Assembly: GCA_963921795.1 (NCBI GenBank)
Contig: OY997659.1
Span: forward strand, 50,619,712-50,683,711
Length of the DNA: 64,000 nucleotides
From: Nannobrachium achirus
Taxonomy: Eukaryota; Chordata; Actinopteri; Myctophiformes; Myctophidae
Direction of reading: 5' to 3'
A model generated the notes under the pieces. That model was not told the origin of the DNA. It ran no database searches and was given only the letters and a program-made list of their open reading frames with translations. Numbering within the stretch: the stretch's first letter is position 1; each line of letters opens with the position of its first letter. The position numbers and the translations under genes were made by a program. Below are positions 42,953 to 54,119 of the stretch, one piece after another.

Positions 42953-43842
42953 TATTGCGACCGAAGGTCGCATATACTCTGAAGAACCGTGTCGCTTGAG
43001 TGACCTTCCTTCCGTATCCTCGTGACCGTCCTTCCGTATCCTCTGTGATGTCAGTGTGATGTCAGCGAGTTGTGACATCACTTCCTGTACAGGGCAGCTA
43101 CACGAAATGTGGATAACACTATATATGGAGATAGTCCAGTCCATCATGTCATATGGGACTACCGTCATAGAAAGTAGCCATTGTTAGGCCGGAGTCAATG
43201 GCTGTCTAAACATGGAGATGTGGATAACACTATATATGGAGATAGTCCAGTCCAATATGTCATATGGGACTACCGTCATAGACAGTAGCCATTGTTAATC
43301 CGGAGTCAATGGCTGACTGTCTGTACAGGAAGTGATGTCACATGACATACTTTTTATGCCCATATATGAGTCCTAACATGGAGATGTGGATAACACTATA
43401 TATGGAGATAGTCTAGTCCAATATGTCATATGGAACTACCGTCATAGACAGTAGCCATTGTTAGGTCGGAGTCAATGGCTCTGTCTGACTGTCTGTACAG
43501 GAAGTGATGTCACATGACATACTTTTTATGCCCATATACGAGTCCTTCTGTACCACATCTCCATGTTTAGGCAAACTCCACACAGAAAGGCCCTATCGCC
43601 AACCCAACCTAGGGTGTGAGCGATAGGGCCTTTCTGTGTGGAGTTTGCATGTTCTCCCCGTGTCTCCTAGGGTTGATACCCTCACAAAAACATGAACAAA
43701 CTCCCCCCAGAATGACAACAACTAGAATCGTCAGAGAAACGCTGTGGTTGGCCAGATGGTCAAGAATTGGCGTGACCTCGCCCTTTAGGGCGAGGTTGCA
43801 TGTCACCTTGAGGTCGCATTCCACCCTCAGGTGTCTTACTAG
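42953..43842 (+). mobile_element. Helitron-like element, family B, tandem partner
   Basis: Begins three bases after the preceding element ends, with the same 5' TATTGCGACCGAAGGTCGCA, and ends GGTGTCTTACTAG before T. It lacks the inverted internal segment of its neighbour but is otherwise closely similar, including the SINE body at 43635. Head-to-tail tandem placement is typical of Helitron insertion. Confidence 0.65.
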
Positions 43843-43904
43843 TTGTAAATCACTCTGGATTAAGAGTGTCTGCTAAATGCCTAAATTGTAAATTGAAAAC
43901 CTAC

Positions 43905-43985
43905 AGTATTTACTGTATAAATCGTCTATTTACAAGCTCACATGCGAAACGTTGTGAGCTTGTAGATTTTCTATTTAATGATTTT
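43905..43985. repeat. Diverged solitary hairpin
   Basis: TTTACAAGCTCACATGCGAA against AACGTTGTGAGCTTGTAGAT, with locus-specific AATCGTCTATT / outer extensions. Confidence 0.6.
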
Positions 43986-44633
43986 GTTTTTAATACATAA
44001 ATCTTGTAAGGGGGCTCAAAATATTTTCAGATGTGGGTCCATGTACAAATACATATTCATTTATGGGGTCCTTGTCAAAAGTTTGACACAAACAGATTAA
44101 ACGGCATTAGAAAGCAAGCCCAAATAAGCAACTACACTTTGCTCGCCGTGCGAGCAGCCCACTGCTCCTAATAGGATGGGTGGACGACAGAGAACATTAT
44201 TTCCCCACGGAGACCGATACAAGTTACCAAAAATAGAAATCCATTTCATTTCAGACATGTTGAATGGCGTGTACATCATAGGCATCTACATCAGTATTGG
44301 TCAAACCTTTTCTGCCAAGGACCCCCAAATTGACATATTTGGCAGAGGACCGCCATCTGTGATGATGTATTTGCAATTAGCTGGGGGGGCCCCTCAAGGA
44401 CCCACTTTGAAAACTGTTGATCTACATAACTTTTTTTTCTTTTTCTCATACTTAGCTGGTGTGCTTGCTTCTTCTGGGTGAACAGAATGTTTGCAAACTT
44501 TATCTGATAGCAAACATAAGCAAGCGATAGTCAGGACGTTAAATCACACACAGAAAACCTTTCTGCAGGTCCCTGAAGTGATCGTATACGACAGCCAAAT
44601 ATCAGCTGAAGAATAACCAGAGTAGACCCCTCA
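43986..44633. other. No recognised gene; degraded repeat text
   Basis: Contains decayed body sequence of the double-hairpin family (GGGGTCCTTGTCAAAAGTTT; GCCAAGGACCCCCAAATTGA). Possibly single-copy at 44100-44280. Confidence 0.35.
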
Positions 44634-44637
44634 TTAA

Positions 44638-45127
44638 CCCATTTTAGGCCTAGAATTATTTACTGCTTTAACTATTGAAAAATAGCAGATATACAAGCTC
44701 ACAGCGCGGCACCGAGTGCCGCGCTGCGAGCTTGTAGATCTGCTATTTTTGAGGGGAAAAAAAGTCGTGAAAATGTGTGCAAATCTTTGAATGTATGTTT
44801 TAGTTTAGTTTTAGTTTAATTATTTATTTTTTCCATGTAAAAGACACATTGAATTTCATAAACACACTTCAAAAACACATTTCATACATTTCCTTTCCCT
44901 GGAAAAATTGAAATTGAATGTATGTATTTTCAAAGCGAACGTTTGTAACTCAAATTTTGCTTCTGGGTGGTCCCTGGAACTAAATATCTTGAGATGGGGG
45001 TCCGTGGCCAAATAAATATAATTTTGGGGGTCCTTCACAGATTTACAAGCTCGCTTGTATATCTGCTATTTTTCAATAGTTAAAGCATAAAATAATGATA
45101 GACTAATGTGTACCTGTTCTAAATGGC
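44638..45127. mobile_element. Double-hairpin TTAA MITE (copy 5)
   Basis: TTAA at 44634-44637 and 45128-45131. The left hairpin (44680-44752) is perfect or nearly so; the right is cut down to 45042-45078. It holds about 130 extra bases (44798-44925) absent from other copies. The right TTAA is shared with the next element. Confidence 0.75.
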
Positions 45128-45131
45128 TTAA

Positions 45132-45599
45132 AGGTCCTACACCATGCATTTAAAAATAATTTATATAACACTGTTTGTGTCCCAAAAACGTTTTTGAAAA
45201 GGTTTGAGGCTAAATTACCACTCCTGAATACAGAGCCCCTGTCATTTCTGCCTGGCTTTCAGAGCATTTTCAGCTGCAGTACCACCTTGTCCTGAGTGGG
45301 AGGACTGCGCTATTGAGCCAGTTTTGGCCCCACACTCCTCCCCACCTCCTGCTCAGCAGGCCTGCCCACCCCTCCCCAACCCTCTCCCAGCTCCTCCTGC
45401 CTCCTTCTCAGGCCTTGTGACATCACAAATCTGACATTTCACAATCAGGACCGTTCTGAGACATGCTAACATAGATCTGCCCATAAACTGAGAAAGACAC
45501 AATGGTCAGAAATAGGACTTTGTGAGGATAGAAGTTGCTGGTGGGACACCAAGAAAATACATAAAAATTGGAAAAATGAAAATTCATGGTGTAGTCCCT
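45132..45599. mobile_element. TTAA-type MITE, family AGGTCCTACACCATGCATTT (copy 1)
   Basis: Bounded by TTAA (45128-45131, 45600-45603), with ends AGGTCCTACACCATGCATTT and AATTCATGGTGTAGTCCCT. It abuts the previous TTAA element with a single shared TTAA. Copy 2 is at 54473-54882. Confidence 0.8.
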
Positions 45600-45603
45600 T
45601 TAA

Positions 45604-46030
45604 ATAAATAATACTATAGGAACACTTTGCAGTGTTGCCTTCCTTTCACACAATGCAAGCAACGTATTGTATTTGCAAAAAAATATACATACATTCCCGG
45701 CTACACATATTGATTCTGAATCTAATTTAAAATTCGACTTATCTGGGGAAGTGGGGAGCTGCCTGTTATTAAAGTTATTGCTCGAAAGGAAGGGAAAAAA
45801 AAAGGGGGGGAAAAAAGAAAGCTATTTTCCTTTTGAACAAAAACGGCACCATGGGGCTCGTGGAGATGGATTATACAATGCACATTGGGATTGATTGATG
45901 AGCGTGTCTGTCAGGGCGGTGCTATCTGATGGAGTCTGAAATTGAATGGGAGCAGCGCAGAAGTAACACTGAATTAGATATCACACAACAACGTCTGGCC
46001 TCCTGAACAATGGCCTGGAGGCTCCTACAC
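45604..46030. other. Apparently single-copy island, no gene
   Basis: Contains TGATTCTGAATCTAATTTAA, GTTATTAAAGTTATTGCTCG and CAATGCACATTGGGATTGAT. Not repeated elsewhere in the window. No convincing exon. Confidence 0.35.
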
Positions 46031-46032
46031 AC

Positions 46033-46491
46033 ATGGGCGTCACAAGGGGTAGGAAAGTGGGACTGAGTTACCAGGGCCCAAGGTGGAGGGGCCCTAATAA
46101 CGTTATCTATTGAAAAATAGCAGATATACAAGCTCACAGCGCGGCACCAAGTGCCGCGCTGCGAGCTTGTAGATCTGCTATTTTTGAAAAAGTTGTGAAA
46201 ATGTGTGAAAATCTTTGAATATATTATGTATTTTTTAAGCGAACATGTCTAACTCAAATTTTGCTTCTGGGGGTCCCTGGAACTAAATATTTTGAGATCG
46301 GGGTCCGTGGCCAAATACATATCATCTTGGGGGTCCTTGACATAGGTTTCTTGCACACATTTTCACGATTTTTCAAAAATAGCAGATATACAAGCTCGCA
46401 GCTGTGAGCTTTTTGAATAGCTAAAGTATAAAATAATGGGTTAAGTGGTTAAAATCTACAGTGACCCAGCTGCTTTCCAGGCCTAAACGGA
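46033..46491. mobile_element. Chimeric double-hairpin element
   Basis: The left end is the hAT-like type (GGGCGTCACAAGGGGTAGGA) and the right end the TTAA type (AGGCCTAAACGGATTAA, TTAA at 46492-46495). The left hairpin (46112-46184) is long; the right is collapsed. One copy thus carries one end of each kind. Confidence 0.6.
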
Positions 46492-46495
46492 TTAA

Positions 46496-47618
46496 AAGAC
46501 CATTTTATTATCTTCACAGTGCGATATTATCGTCTATAATACTGACAATCAAATATCATGAATGATATTTTGATTATGTCGATTGGGGGTGCAGTAGATT
46601 AGAGTTTATCATGATTGATTATGCGTGACGTATAGAGTATATCATGTATTCATTGATTATATTAATATCTAGGTCTTTATGATGATACTAATACCTGATA
46701 GTTAGGAGTCGAGAGGTCTTTAGTAGGCCTCAGTAACTATTGTTGTGGTAAAGCCTATCTTGTTATGGTACAGCTCGTTCCAGAGGCCTTGAAGCCAGAC
46801 AGTATAACTCTAGAATCTGACCATTCTTCTTGGCAGAACTCTTTTACCACTGCCCAGAGTGATAATTGTACTTCTGTCAGGGTTTTCTGGTCCAATGCTT
46901 GTACAGTACCTGCTATTTTTGGAAGAATTAAAAATTAAAAAAAAAAAAAAAACATTCACAAAACAAATGTTCTCATATGGGGTTCCCTGCCACAACATAT
47001 TATTCAGATCAGGGGGTCCGGTCCACAGCCATAAACACACATTAATTCAGGGGTCCTTGACATGAAAAGGGCTTGAAGAACAAAATGCTCCTAAACGGCG
47101 TTGTGTGTTCCTGCGGTTTCCTTTTTTTTCCCCCCCAAGCCAACGCCGGCGCTGCAATCGTTTTGCCGCCGCCGCCCAGAAATGAATAATGGCAAAACAT
47201 GTAATTACATCACCGTATCGCCTTGGGATCCACCCCACACTCGTGTTTGAATTAATACCTGAGATACCCTCTGCTTGACATTTCTGCTACGAGAGGCTGC
47301 ACGGAACCCCCATCGAGCCCTCGTCGAAGGTTGAGGAACCCCCGCGGGGAAGGGTAGGCGCGCGACACACCGCGCGGTACATGTCCGACCCCCCCAACCC
47401 CCACCCGCCCGCCCGCCCGCCCGCCTCCCAGCATTCCAACACTTCCCCCCCCCTCCTCTCTCTCTTTCCCAACCGAGCCCACACCTGCGCTCGACTCCCT
47501 CAACACAACCCCGGTGTAACAGCACAAAAAGCCCCAAGGTGTCCTTCCTCGCTGTTTATTGGTCGAACCGCCGGGCCTGAGACAATTAATCATTGTTTGA
47601 GAGACACTGGTTCACCAG
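46496..47618. other. No supported gene; GC-rich stretch
   Basis: 46500-46800 is unremarkable. 46810-47070 holds decayed hairpin-family body (AGGGGTCCTTGACATGAAAA). 47100-47580 is GC-rich, with (CCCG)n at 47402-47424 and several overlapping frames on both strands, none with a domain. A CpG-rich regulatory region is possible. Confidence 0.35.
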
Positions 47619-47622
47619 TTAA

Positions 47623-48168
47623 CCCATTTAGGGCCTGGGATTATTGAACGCTTTAACTATTGAAAAAATAGCAGATATACAGATGTATTTCTGCTATTTT
47701 TGAAAACAGTCGTGAAAATGTGTGCAAATCTTTGAATATATTTATTTCTTAAAGTGAACGTTTGTCAAATTCTGCTTCTGGGTGGTCCCTGGAACTAGAT
47801 ATTTTGAGATGGGGATCCATGGCCAAATACATATCATTTTGGGGGTCCTTCACATGAAAAGGTTTGAGAACCACTGACATAGTAGTCTCTCAAGAACAGA
47901 CTAACTGAGCTCCAGTTAAAGTGAAAAGGACCTTTTCTTTGACGATGGCTGGCCAGATTGCTGACATAGAAACATAGGTTTTTTTTTCAAAAAACCTTAG
48001 AAGGATTCAAAAGACACTTATAGAATCGGGTCAAAATTCAAATGTTCATTTTTTTAAGCTCGCAGCGCGGCACTCGGTGCCACGCTGTGAGCTTGTATAT
48101 CTGCTATCTTTCAATAGTTAAAGCATAAAATAACGATACACAATCATTTTGTACCCGTTCTGGATGGG
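47623..48168. mobile_element. Double-hairpin TTAA MITE (copy 6)
   Basis: TTAA at 47619-47622 and 48169-48172; left end CCCATTTAGGGCCTGGGATT, right end TTCTGGATGGG. The left hairpin is reduced (47665-47702), the right partial (48055-48112). The body is well preserved. Confidence 0.75.
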
Positions 48169-48172
48169 TTAA

Positions 48173-48404
<232 letters not shown>

Positions 48405-49055
48405 ATGCTGCCTCTTTCTATTAATTCATCATTGAGGATAGATTTTGAGAACACACTTAATTATCAAGTTGATGATGACTACGGATGCGATTGTGTCACC
48501 GACCAAGGTGTCATTTCGTTGAGGTGCTGCCAAGCGGTGGCTCTGAGCCCCAATATCAGGACACAAGTACAGTTAAAGTGTCTCACCGTCACTACTTGAT
48601 AAATCATTTCAACTCGGGGGTCGTCGCCATGCGGGCTCGTTTTTGGCAAAATTCTATGTTTGCCATTTGGACATACAAAATGAGAACACAAACGCATATT
48701 ATGAGCTCGCCCTAAAATGCCATTACAGGCCTATAACTCTGAAACTCTACGAATGGAACCAAATGGCTCTCAGAGTTATGGGGGTCTTTGAAAATAAAAT
48801 GTTTAAGAACCACAGTCCTATAGTGGAATCCTAATGTGTCATAGTAAATCAGTGTCATACATATTCTGAAGAAAACCTGGAGACTGATATTCAGTAATTG
48901 GGTCATACGATCAAAATTAGAACATTATAATGGTGTGTAAAAACTAAATCTAAATTTTATTTTGCAGGCTACGATCTATAAGCTCAAGGGGGGGTAAAAG
49001 ATGGCCCAATTTTGCTCTAGATGCAACATTTTAAAGTTGATGTATTTCATACATT
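48405..49055. other. No gene; fragment of a dispersed repeat
   Basis: 48405-48700 may be single-copy. 48845-48960 is an inverted match to about 55290-55380 (CCTGGAGACTGATATTCAGT; ATAATGGTGTGTAAAAACTA), part of the repeat linked with the CAGTGGTG family. Confidence 0.4.
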
Positions 49056-49059
49056 CTGA

Positions 49060-49400
49060 CATGTTTCCCGCCTTCTCCACTCCCTCCACTGGCTCCCGGT
49101 TGCGGCCCGCATTAAATACATAGCGCTGATGCTGACCTTCAAAGCAGCCAAAGGTACGGCTCCTGCTCCTCCATACCTCCAAAACCTGATCAACCCCTAC
49201 ACCCCCACCCGTTCACTCAGATCAGCCAACACAGGGATGCTGACAGAACCCTCGCTAAAAACCCCAGGACAAAAATCCATTCATCCTAGACAATTTGCCC
49301 TCCTGGCCCCCAAACTGTGGAATAAACTCCCTATAGCTTCCGCCGTGGACTGAAGATTCACATTTCAAACTCCACCTAAAACCATAGCACTACTGTAACA
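49060..49400 (+). mobile_element. L2/Rex1-type LINE relic (ORF2 C-terminus)
   Basis: Plus-strand translation gives LHWLPV-ARIKYIALMLTFKA, then APPYLQNLINPYTPTRSLRS and LLAPKLWNKLP, the familiar end of L2-clade fish LINE proteins. A stop falls after the SAVD residues, before the expected SLxxFK motif. Only about 95 residues remain. Confidence 0.8.
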
Positions 49401-49570
49401 CTCCCCTTCCCTCAATGACCATACATGAAAATATATTTGTTTAGGTTTTAGAAACGTTTTTTTTTTTTACTGATTAGGTGCGTGGTCTACCTATGTTATT
49501 GTTATTCTAGATTGATATTCCTATGCCTTGTTATATTGTTGTTGATGTACTGACATGTTATCTTGCTTAT

Positions 49571-50041
49571 TATATTGATGTTCCTACAATTTTTGCCCTA
49601 AAATCACGCAAATCGGTACACAGTATGTCTACACTCATCTCATCAACATGGATCTGTCCCATATAGCGCCACCTTCAGGCCGATTTTTTTAAACACATTT
49701 TTGGACACTGCTCCTACAGATTTTGCCCTAAAATCACGCAAATCGGTACACAGTATGTCTACACTCATGTCATCGACATGGATCTGTCCCATATAGCGCC
49801 ACCTTCAGGCAATTTAAAAACACATTCTTGGACACGGCTCCTAAAGATTTTGCCCTAAAATCACGCAAATCGGTACACAGTATGTCTACACTCATCTCAT
49901 CAATATGGATCTGTCCCATATAGCGCCACCAACAGGCCAATTTCTTCAAACACATTTTTGGACACTACTCCTACACATTTTGCCCTAAAATCACGCTGCG
50001 ACCTGACGGTCGCTTATCTCCCGATTAGGGAGTCTTACTGG
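49571..50041 (+). mobile_element. Helitron-like family B, 5'-truncated, with tandem units
   Basis: The 3' end is a hairpin GCGACCTGACGGTCGC, then CTCCCGATTAGGGAG, then TCTTACTGG before T, identical in plan to the end at 15517. Upstream are about three and a half tandem units of roughly 120 bases (TTTTGCCCTAAAATCACGCA ... TATAGCGCCACC). The 5' end is missing. Confidence 0.65.
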
Positions 50042-50633
50042 TACATTTCAATTCAATTCAATTCAATTTCAATTCAATTCAATTTAATTCAATTCAAAGG
50101 GCTTTATTGGCATGAGAAAACATACGTTTACATTGCCAAAGCAGAAGTACATACTGTACTGTGCAGCAAAACTGAAAACCTATCTTTGCATTTCTGTCTT
50201 TGGTTTGAGTTTGAAATTTGTCCACCCCCACACCACTCGTGCCATGTGCAGGAACCTGACCCCGTGTCGTGTTAATTAAAATCCAATAACACCATGTGTA
50301 GATGATAATAAAAGGTTTGGACCAACGCACCACCAAGCAGTGGATTCTTTTAGAAGAATAGAGTTTCCAAGTAATTAAGCTGTTGTCATGTTCTGACAAT
50401 AGTCAGAGGAATTCAAATCAAAACAAAACATCTTCTTGAGAAAAAAGATAAAGAGCTAAATGAAGACCACGGAGGGAAATCAATTACAGACAAATCAATT
50501 GCACCGAACGAGGAGACTAAAATATTTCAAATGGAATATGGATGAAATTACTCTTTAAGGTTGTGCGGTATAAGGGTAATATTACCCAGTAATGGCTGTT
50601 GTAATCTCAGTGGTCCCAACGTTGCTGAATGAG

Positions 50634-50637
<4 letters not shown>
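50042..50637. other. (AATTC)n and possible single-copy sequence
   Basis: (CAATT)n at 50046-50098 is followed by GGGCTTTATTGGCATGAG, a common fish repeat end. 50390-50580 looks single-copy. No gene. Confidence 0.4.
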
Positions 50638-50678
<41 letters not shown>

Positions 50679-50724
50679 ACACACAAGACTGTAATTTAGG
50701 GAAAATTATATTTTGAATGTTGTT

Positions 50725-50775
<51 letters not shown>

Positions 50776-50916
50776 GCGTGCGCGTGCGCGTGTTTTGTGT
50801 ATGGCGTTATCGCTGTCTGGAACACATTTGCACCAATGACACAGTGCCATAAGGTAACACTAACAAATGAAGGCCACAACAAAATGTGTTCAGAGGGTGG
50901 TGTGGAGGTGGAGTGT

Positions 50917-50989
<73 letters not shown>

Positions 50990-50998
50990 TGTGTGCAT
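50636..50998. repeat. Poly-C and (GT)n/(CA)n cluster
   Basis: C run (50636-50664) passing into (CA)n, then (GT)n at 50730-50790 with GC-containing variants, and another (GT)n at 50918-50998. Frames across these are simple-sequence by-products. Confidence 0.97.
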
Positions 50999-50999
50999 G

Positions 51000-51447
51000 T
51001 GTGTGTGTTTGTTTGTGGCGGGGGTGTCGGGCAGTTGACTGGAAACAATAGACTGTATATCTACCGTAGTACCAAGTACGAGCGACCCCCCCATCTTGTG
51101 TGTTTTCAGCTATTGACCGAATTCACGTTACGCAACTTCCTGGCGCTGACGTCACGGTAGAAGGGGAAAAACTACTAATATCCCATAGAGTTAACACGGA
51201 AATCGCAAATTCAATGCAATTTCCGAATAGTAATGTATAAAATACGGCTAGCATGATCAAGAACACAAGATAGTAAAAGGCACAAAGCGGTATAATTTAC
51301 TTTACCGTTCGAAATAATGATTTGTTGGCTTTAAGTCCATGCTATTTCTATGCTATTTTACCCTCCAAAGCTGACGTCAGCACCAGGAGGTTGCTGAGAA
51401 ATTCGCTGAGTGCGCATGCGTGGGCGGGCTGTGGATAGGGTCTATTA
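51000..51447. other. No recognised gene
   Basis: Ordinary sequence; includes CTGACGTCA-type motifs (51147, 51370) in repeat-like context. Confidence 0.3.
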
Positions 51448-52413
51448 CTTTCATCCATCCATCTTTTCTGGAATGGGGTCGCGGGGGTAACAGTTCCAAC
51501 AGAGTTCTCAGTGTTCCCTCTCCTGAGCAACATTATCCACTTCCTCCGGAGGAATCCAGAGGTGCTCCTTGGCAAGTGTGGAGATGTGTTTCCGCTATCT
51601 GGTCCTTGGTCTGCCACGGGGTCTCCTCCCAGTGGGCCGTTTCTGGAGGACCTTCCTAGCGAGATGCTCAGGAGGCATCCGTACTAGATGCCCCAACCAC
51701 CTAAGCTGGCTCAGCGGTTCTACTCCAAGTCTTTCTCGGGTGACTTAACGTCTCACCCTATCTTTAACAACTTGGGAGCCAAACTCGTTCAGTAACGAGA
51801 TACGGCCACTGGAGGTCGCTGTGCCAAAAATGAGTCATCTCGTTGAGAGACGAGACAAAGGGTTAACTGTGCAGCGTGCAGCTGCATCCGTCCTGTGTAC
51901 CCTGTGAAAGACCCTGGTCCATACGTCATAACGTGGCTCGCAGAGAAACAAAATGGCGCGTCTAGGCTGCATTGATTTCTATTCTATGCTGAAACATAAA
52001 AAGGGCTTTATCTATGAATAAGGTGCAAAGAACAAAGAAGCAGAGATCTGCCTGTTTTCACGGCGACACTTTACCGTGATGGTCGGCCCCGGTTTGGATT
52101 TTAGTTTCGCAAGCGTTTGTAAACAAATGGATTATCCTCCTCAATCGTCAGTGGACACTTACGTGCACACGCACAAAGCTTCCGAGGCTCTTCAAAATTA
52201 AAGCGTAAGTGAACGACGGCAGCAACAACAGCTAGAAATGTTAGAAACCTTGGCTTCCCATGTGTTAAGGGAGATGCCAGCCACCCATCTGAGAAAAATG
52301 AGTCAGCTTGTACCCGCGACCTTATACTTTTGGCCATGACCCACACTCCATTACCATAGATGAGAGTAGTAAGGAAGATTACACGGCAGACAGAGAGCTT
52401 TGCCTTCTGGCGC
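51448..52413 (-). mobile_element. RTE-type LINE relic split by a TTAA element
   Basis: Two pieces of one old LINE: 51448-51767 (CTTCCTCCGGAGGAATCC, CACGGGGTCTCCTCCCAGTG, GATGCTCAGGAGGCATCC) and 52265-52413 (GGGAGATGCCAGCCACCC, CATGACCCACACTCCATTAC). In other fish the two are continuous at this point (CACCCTATCTTTAA joining GGGAGATGCCAG). The element at 51768-52264 inserted at that TTAA. The stop-rich relic encodes nothing now. Confidence 0.7.
51768..52264 (+). mobile_element. TTAA-type MITE, family CACATGGGAAGCCAA (copy 3)
   Basis: 497 bp bounded by TTAA (51764-51767, 52265-52268). Ends CAACTTGGGAGCCAA and TTGGCTTCCCATGTG are inverted repeats. The empty-site logic of the split LINE confirms both boundaries. 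Confidence 0.9.
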
Positions 52414-52890
52414 AGTGGTTAGCGCTGTCGCCTCACAGCTAGAAGGTCCTGGGTTCGATTCCTGCCGGGGGACACTGTGGGCGTGTTCCCTCCTCTGCGT
52501 CATCAGCGCCCACACCCTATAGGTGGGGTTGGCGATAGGGCCTTTCTGTGTGGAGTTTGCATGTTCTCCCCGTGTCTCCTAGGGCAGATACCCTCCCAAA
52601 AACATGCAGTAATCCTGGTCTCAATAATGCCTCCCCCTGGCCAGCCGGGGCGCCTGATGGAGGGGAAAGGAACTGGTTGGAATAACGTGTTCCTTCCACG
52701 CGCTACGTCCAAACCGGGGAAATCCCCACTGTTAGGTGAAAAGAAGCAACTTGGACTCCTCATGCATAGAAGGAAGCATGAGGTCAGTCCGTTGTCTCCC
52801 CAGGCGCGGCAGAGGGAGAGCAGAGCCCAGGATTACATAAGCAATCGGCACTGGGTGAGAATGGGTTACAACATCGTGGGATAAAAAAAC
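52414..52890 (+). mobile_element. tRNA-derived SINE, second family, near full length
   Basis: The head has an A box (TGGCGCAGTGGTTAGCGCTG) and a B box (GGTTCGATTCC) spaced as in tRNA genes. The body shares GGCGATAGGGCCTTTCTGTG and GTTTGCATGTTCTCCCCGTG with the copy at 10318. The tail is A-rich (GGGATAAAAAAACAAATAC). Compared with 10318 it has an extra 130 bases or so in the 3' body (52650-52790). It lies at the edge of the RTE relic. Confidence 0.8.
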
Positions 52891-52899
52891 AAATACAAA

Positions 52900-53935
52900 A
52901 ATAAAAAGAAATTACGTCAACGTCTAAACTTTCACTTTTAGACCAGTTACAACCCAGTTCTAGCCAAGCCGCTTATATGTATTTTAGACGTCTAATAGCC
53001 GAAGAATTGTGAGTGGGAGTGGACTATATAATCTCTTTAGCTGTCTGTTGATCAGAAAAGCAAGCCCTCCACCACCCCCCCACCACATGAAACTCCCTAC
53101 TGTCTTTAGCCGTCTGTTCATCAGAAAAGCAAGCCCCCACCCCATGAGTCTCCCCACTCTCTGTTAGGCGTTCACTGCAGAAGAGCCAGAGATTTAGAGA
53201 CGTCCTTGAAATGCACACACAATTTAAGAAGGGGAGAGAAAAAAAAATCACATTTTGTAATATAAAAAAAAAAAAATGCCCTTCAGCATATACACTAGGA
53301 TTTCAAGCATGAAACAGCTTCATTCTTATCGGGAAGGGAAGGGAGGCAGCCAGAAGAACAGACTTCTGCCACCTAGTTTGGGAATCTTAGTTAAATGTGA
53401 CTCCTGGCAGCTGTGCCTCCTGGTCTAAAAATACGCCTGGCTTGTTCCCGGACTGTGAATATGAGATTGCCATATCGCTACCCCTTTCCCATAACAATTA
53501 ATCAAGTGGAGCTGAGCTATGCTCAAATGAAGTTTCTCTTTCCCCAGGTATCGAAAAATGTCTGAACCAATTGTTGGGAAAATTGCCTGTTGAGAAATGG
53601 GCATACCCCCCCCCCCCCCTCCCCCCCCAACCTCGGCATTTGAATATGCTTGCTTTGTGCGGGAATGGGGTGAATTGTTCTTGTCCCGGAAACAAAAATT
53701 TGCGACGTTAAACTCCGATGGCACCTGGCGGGGCTTTTTTTTCGGAGGGAAAGAGTGTTATTTACAGCTGAGAGAGACCCATGTGTGCTGGCGGTATGGG
53801 CTCCCAACGAAGCTGAGGAAACTCCGGCAGTAATCACATTAATGAAAAGTCAAGCATGGATCACTAGACAGTAATAGTGTGAACAGTGAACGGTCCCTGT
53901 GTGAACGCGTGCAGGCATAGGCATAACATAAAAGA
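52900..53935. other. No gene; possible single-copy island
   Basis: 53035-53160 has a short direct repeat (CTGTTGATCAGAAAAGCAAG, CTGTTCATCAGAAAAGCAAG). 53280-53830 (GAGCTGAGCTATGCTCAAAT, GGCATTTGAATATGCTTGCT) looks single-copy, with a C run at 53608-53630. Frames here show no domain. Confidence 0.35.
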
Positions 53936-53963
53936 ATGTACATTGATATACTGTACCGCACAT

Positions 53964-53970
53964 ATGTATG

Positions 53971-54002
<32 letters not shown>

Positions 54003-54022
54003 TGTATCTATCTATGTATGTT
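53964..54022. repeat. (GTAT)n microsatellite
   Basis: About 12 GTAT units with interruptions. Confidence 0.95.
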
Positions 54023-54119
54023 TGAGCATTCACGAATAGTGATTTTTAGTATTGGAATTATTTAACCTCAAAGTATTCGAATATTCGACAGGACTGGCCA
54101 AACTCAAATATTAAGGAAG

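Noticed and set aside
33245-48112. Regularly recurring hairpins as a CRISPR-like array
   Set aside because: The host is a vertebrate, spacing is irregular, there are no spacers of constant length, and each hairpin belongs to a transposon end.
52414-52480. Possible tRNA gene (A and B boxes)
   Set aside because: The sequence continues into a SINE body, with no acceptor-stem closure.
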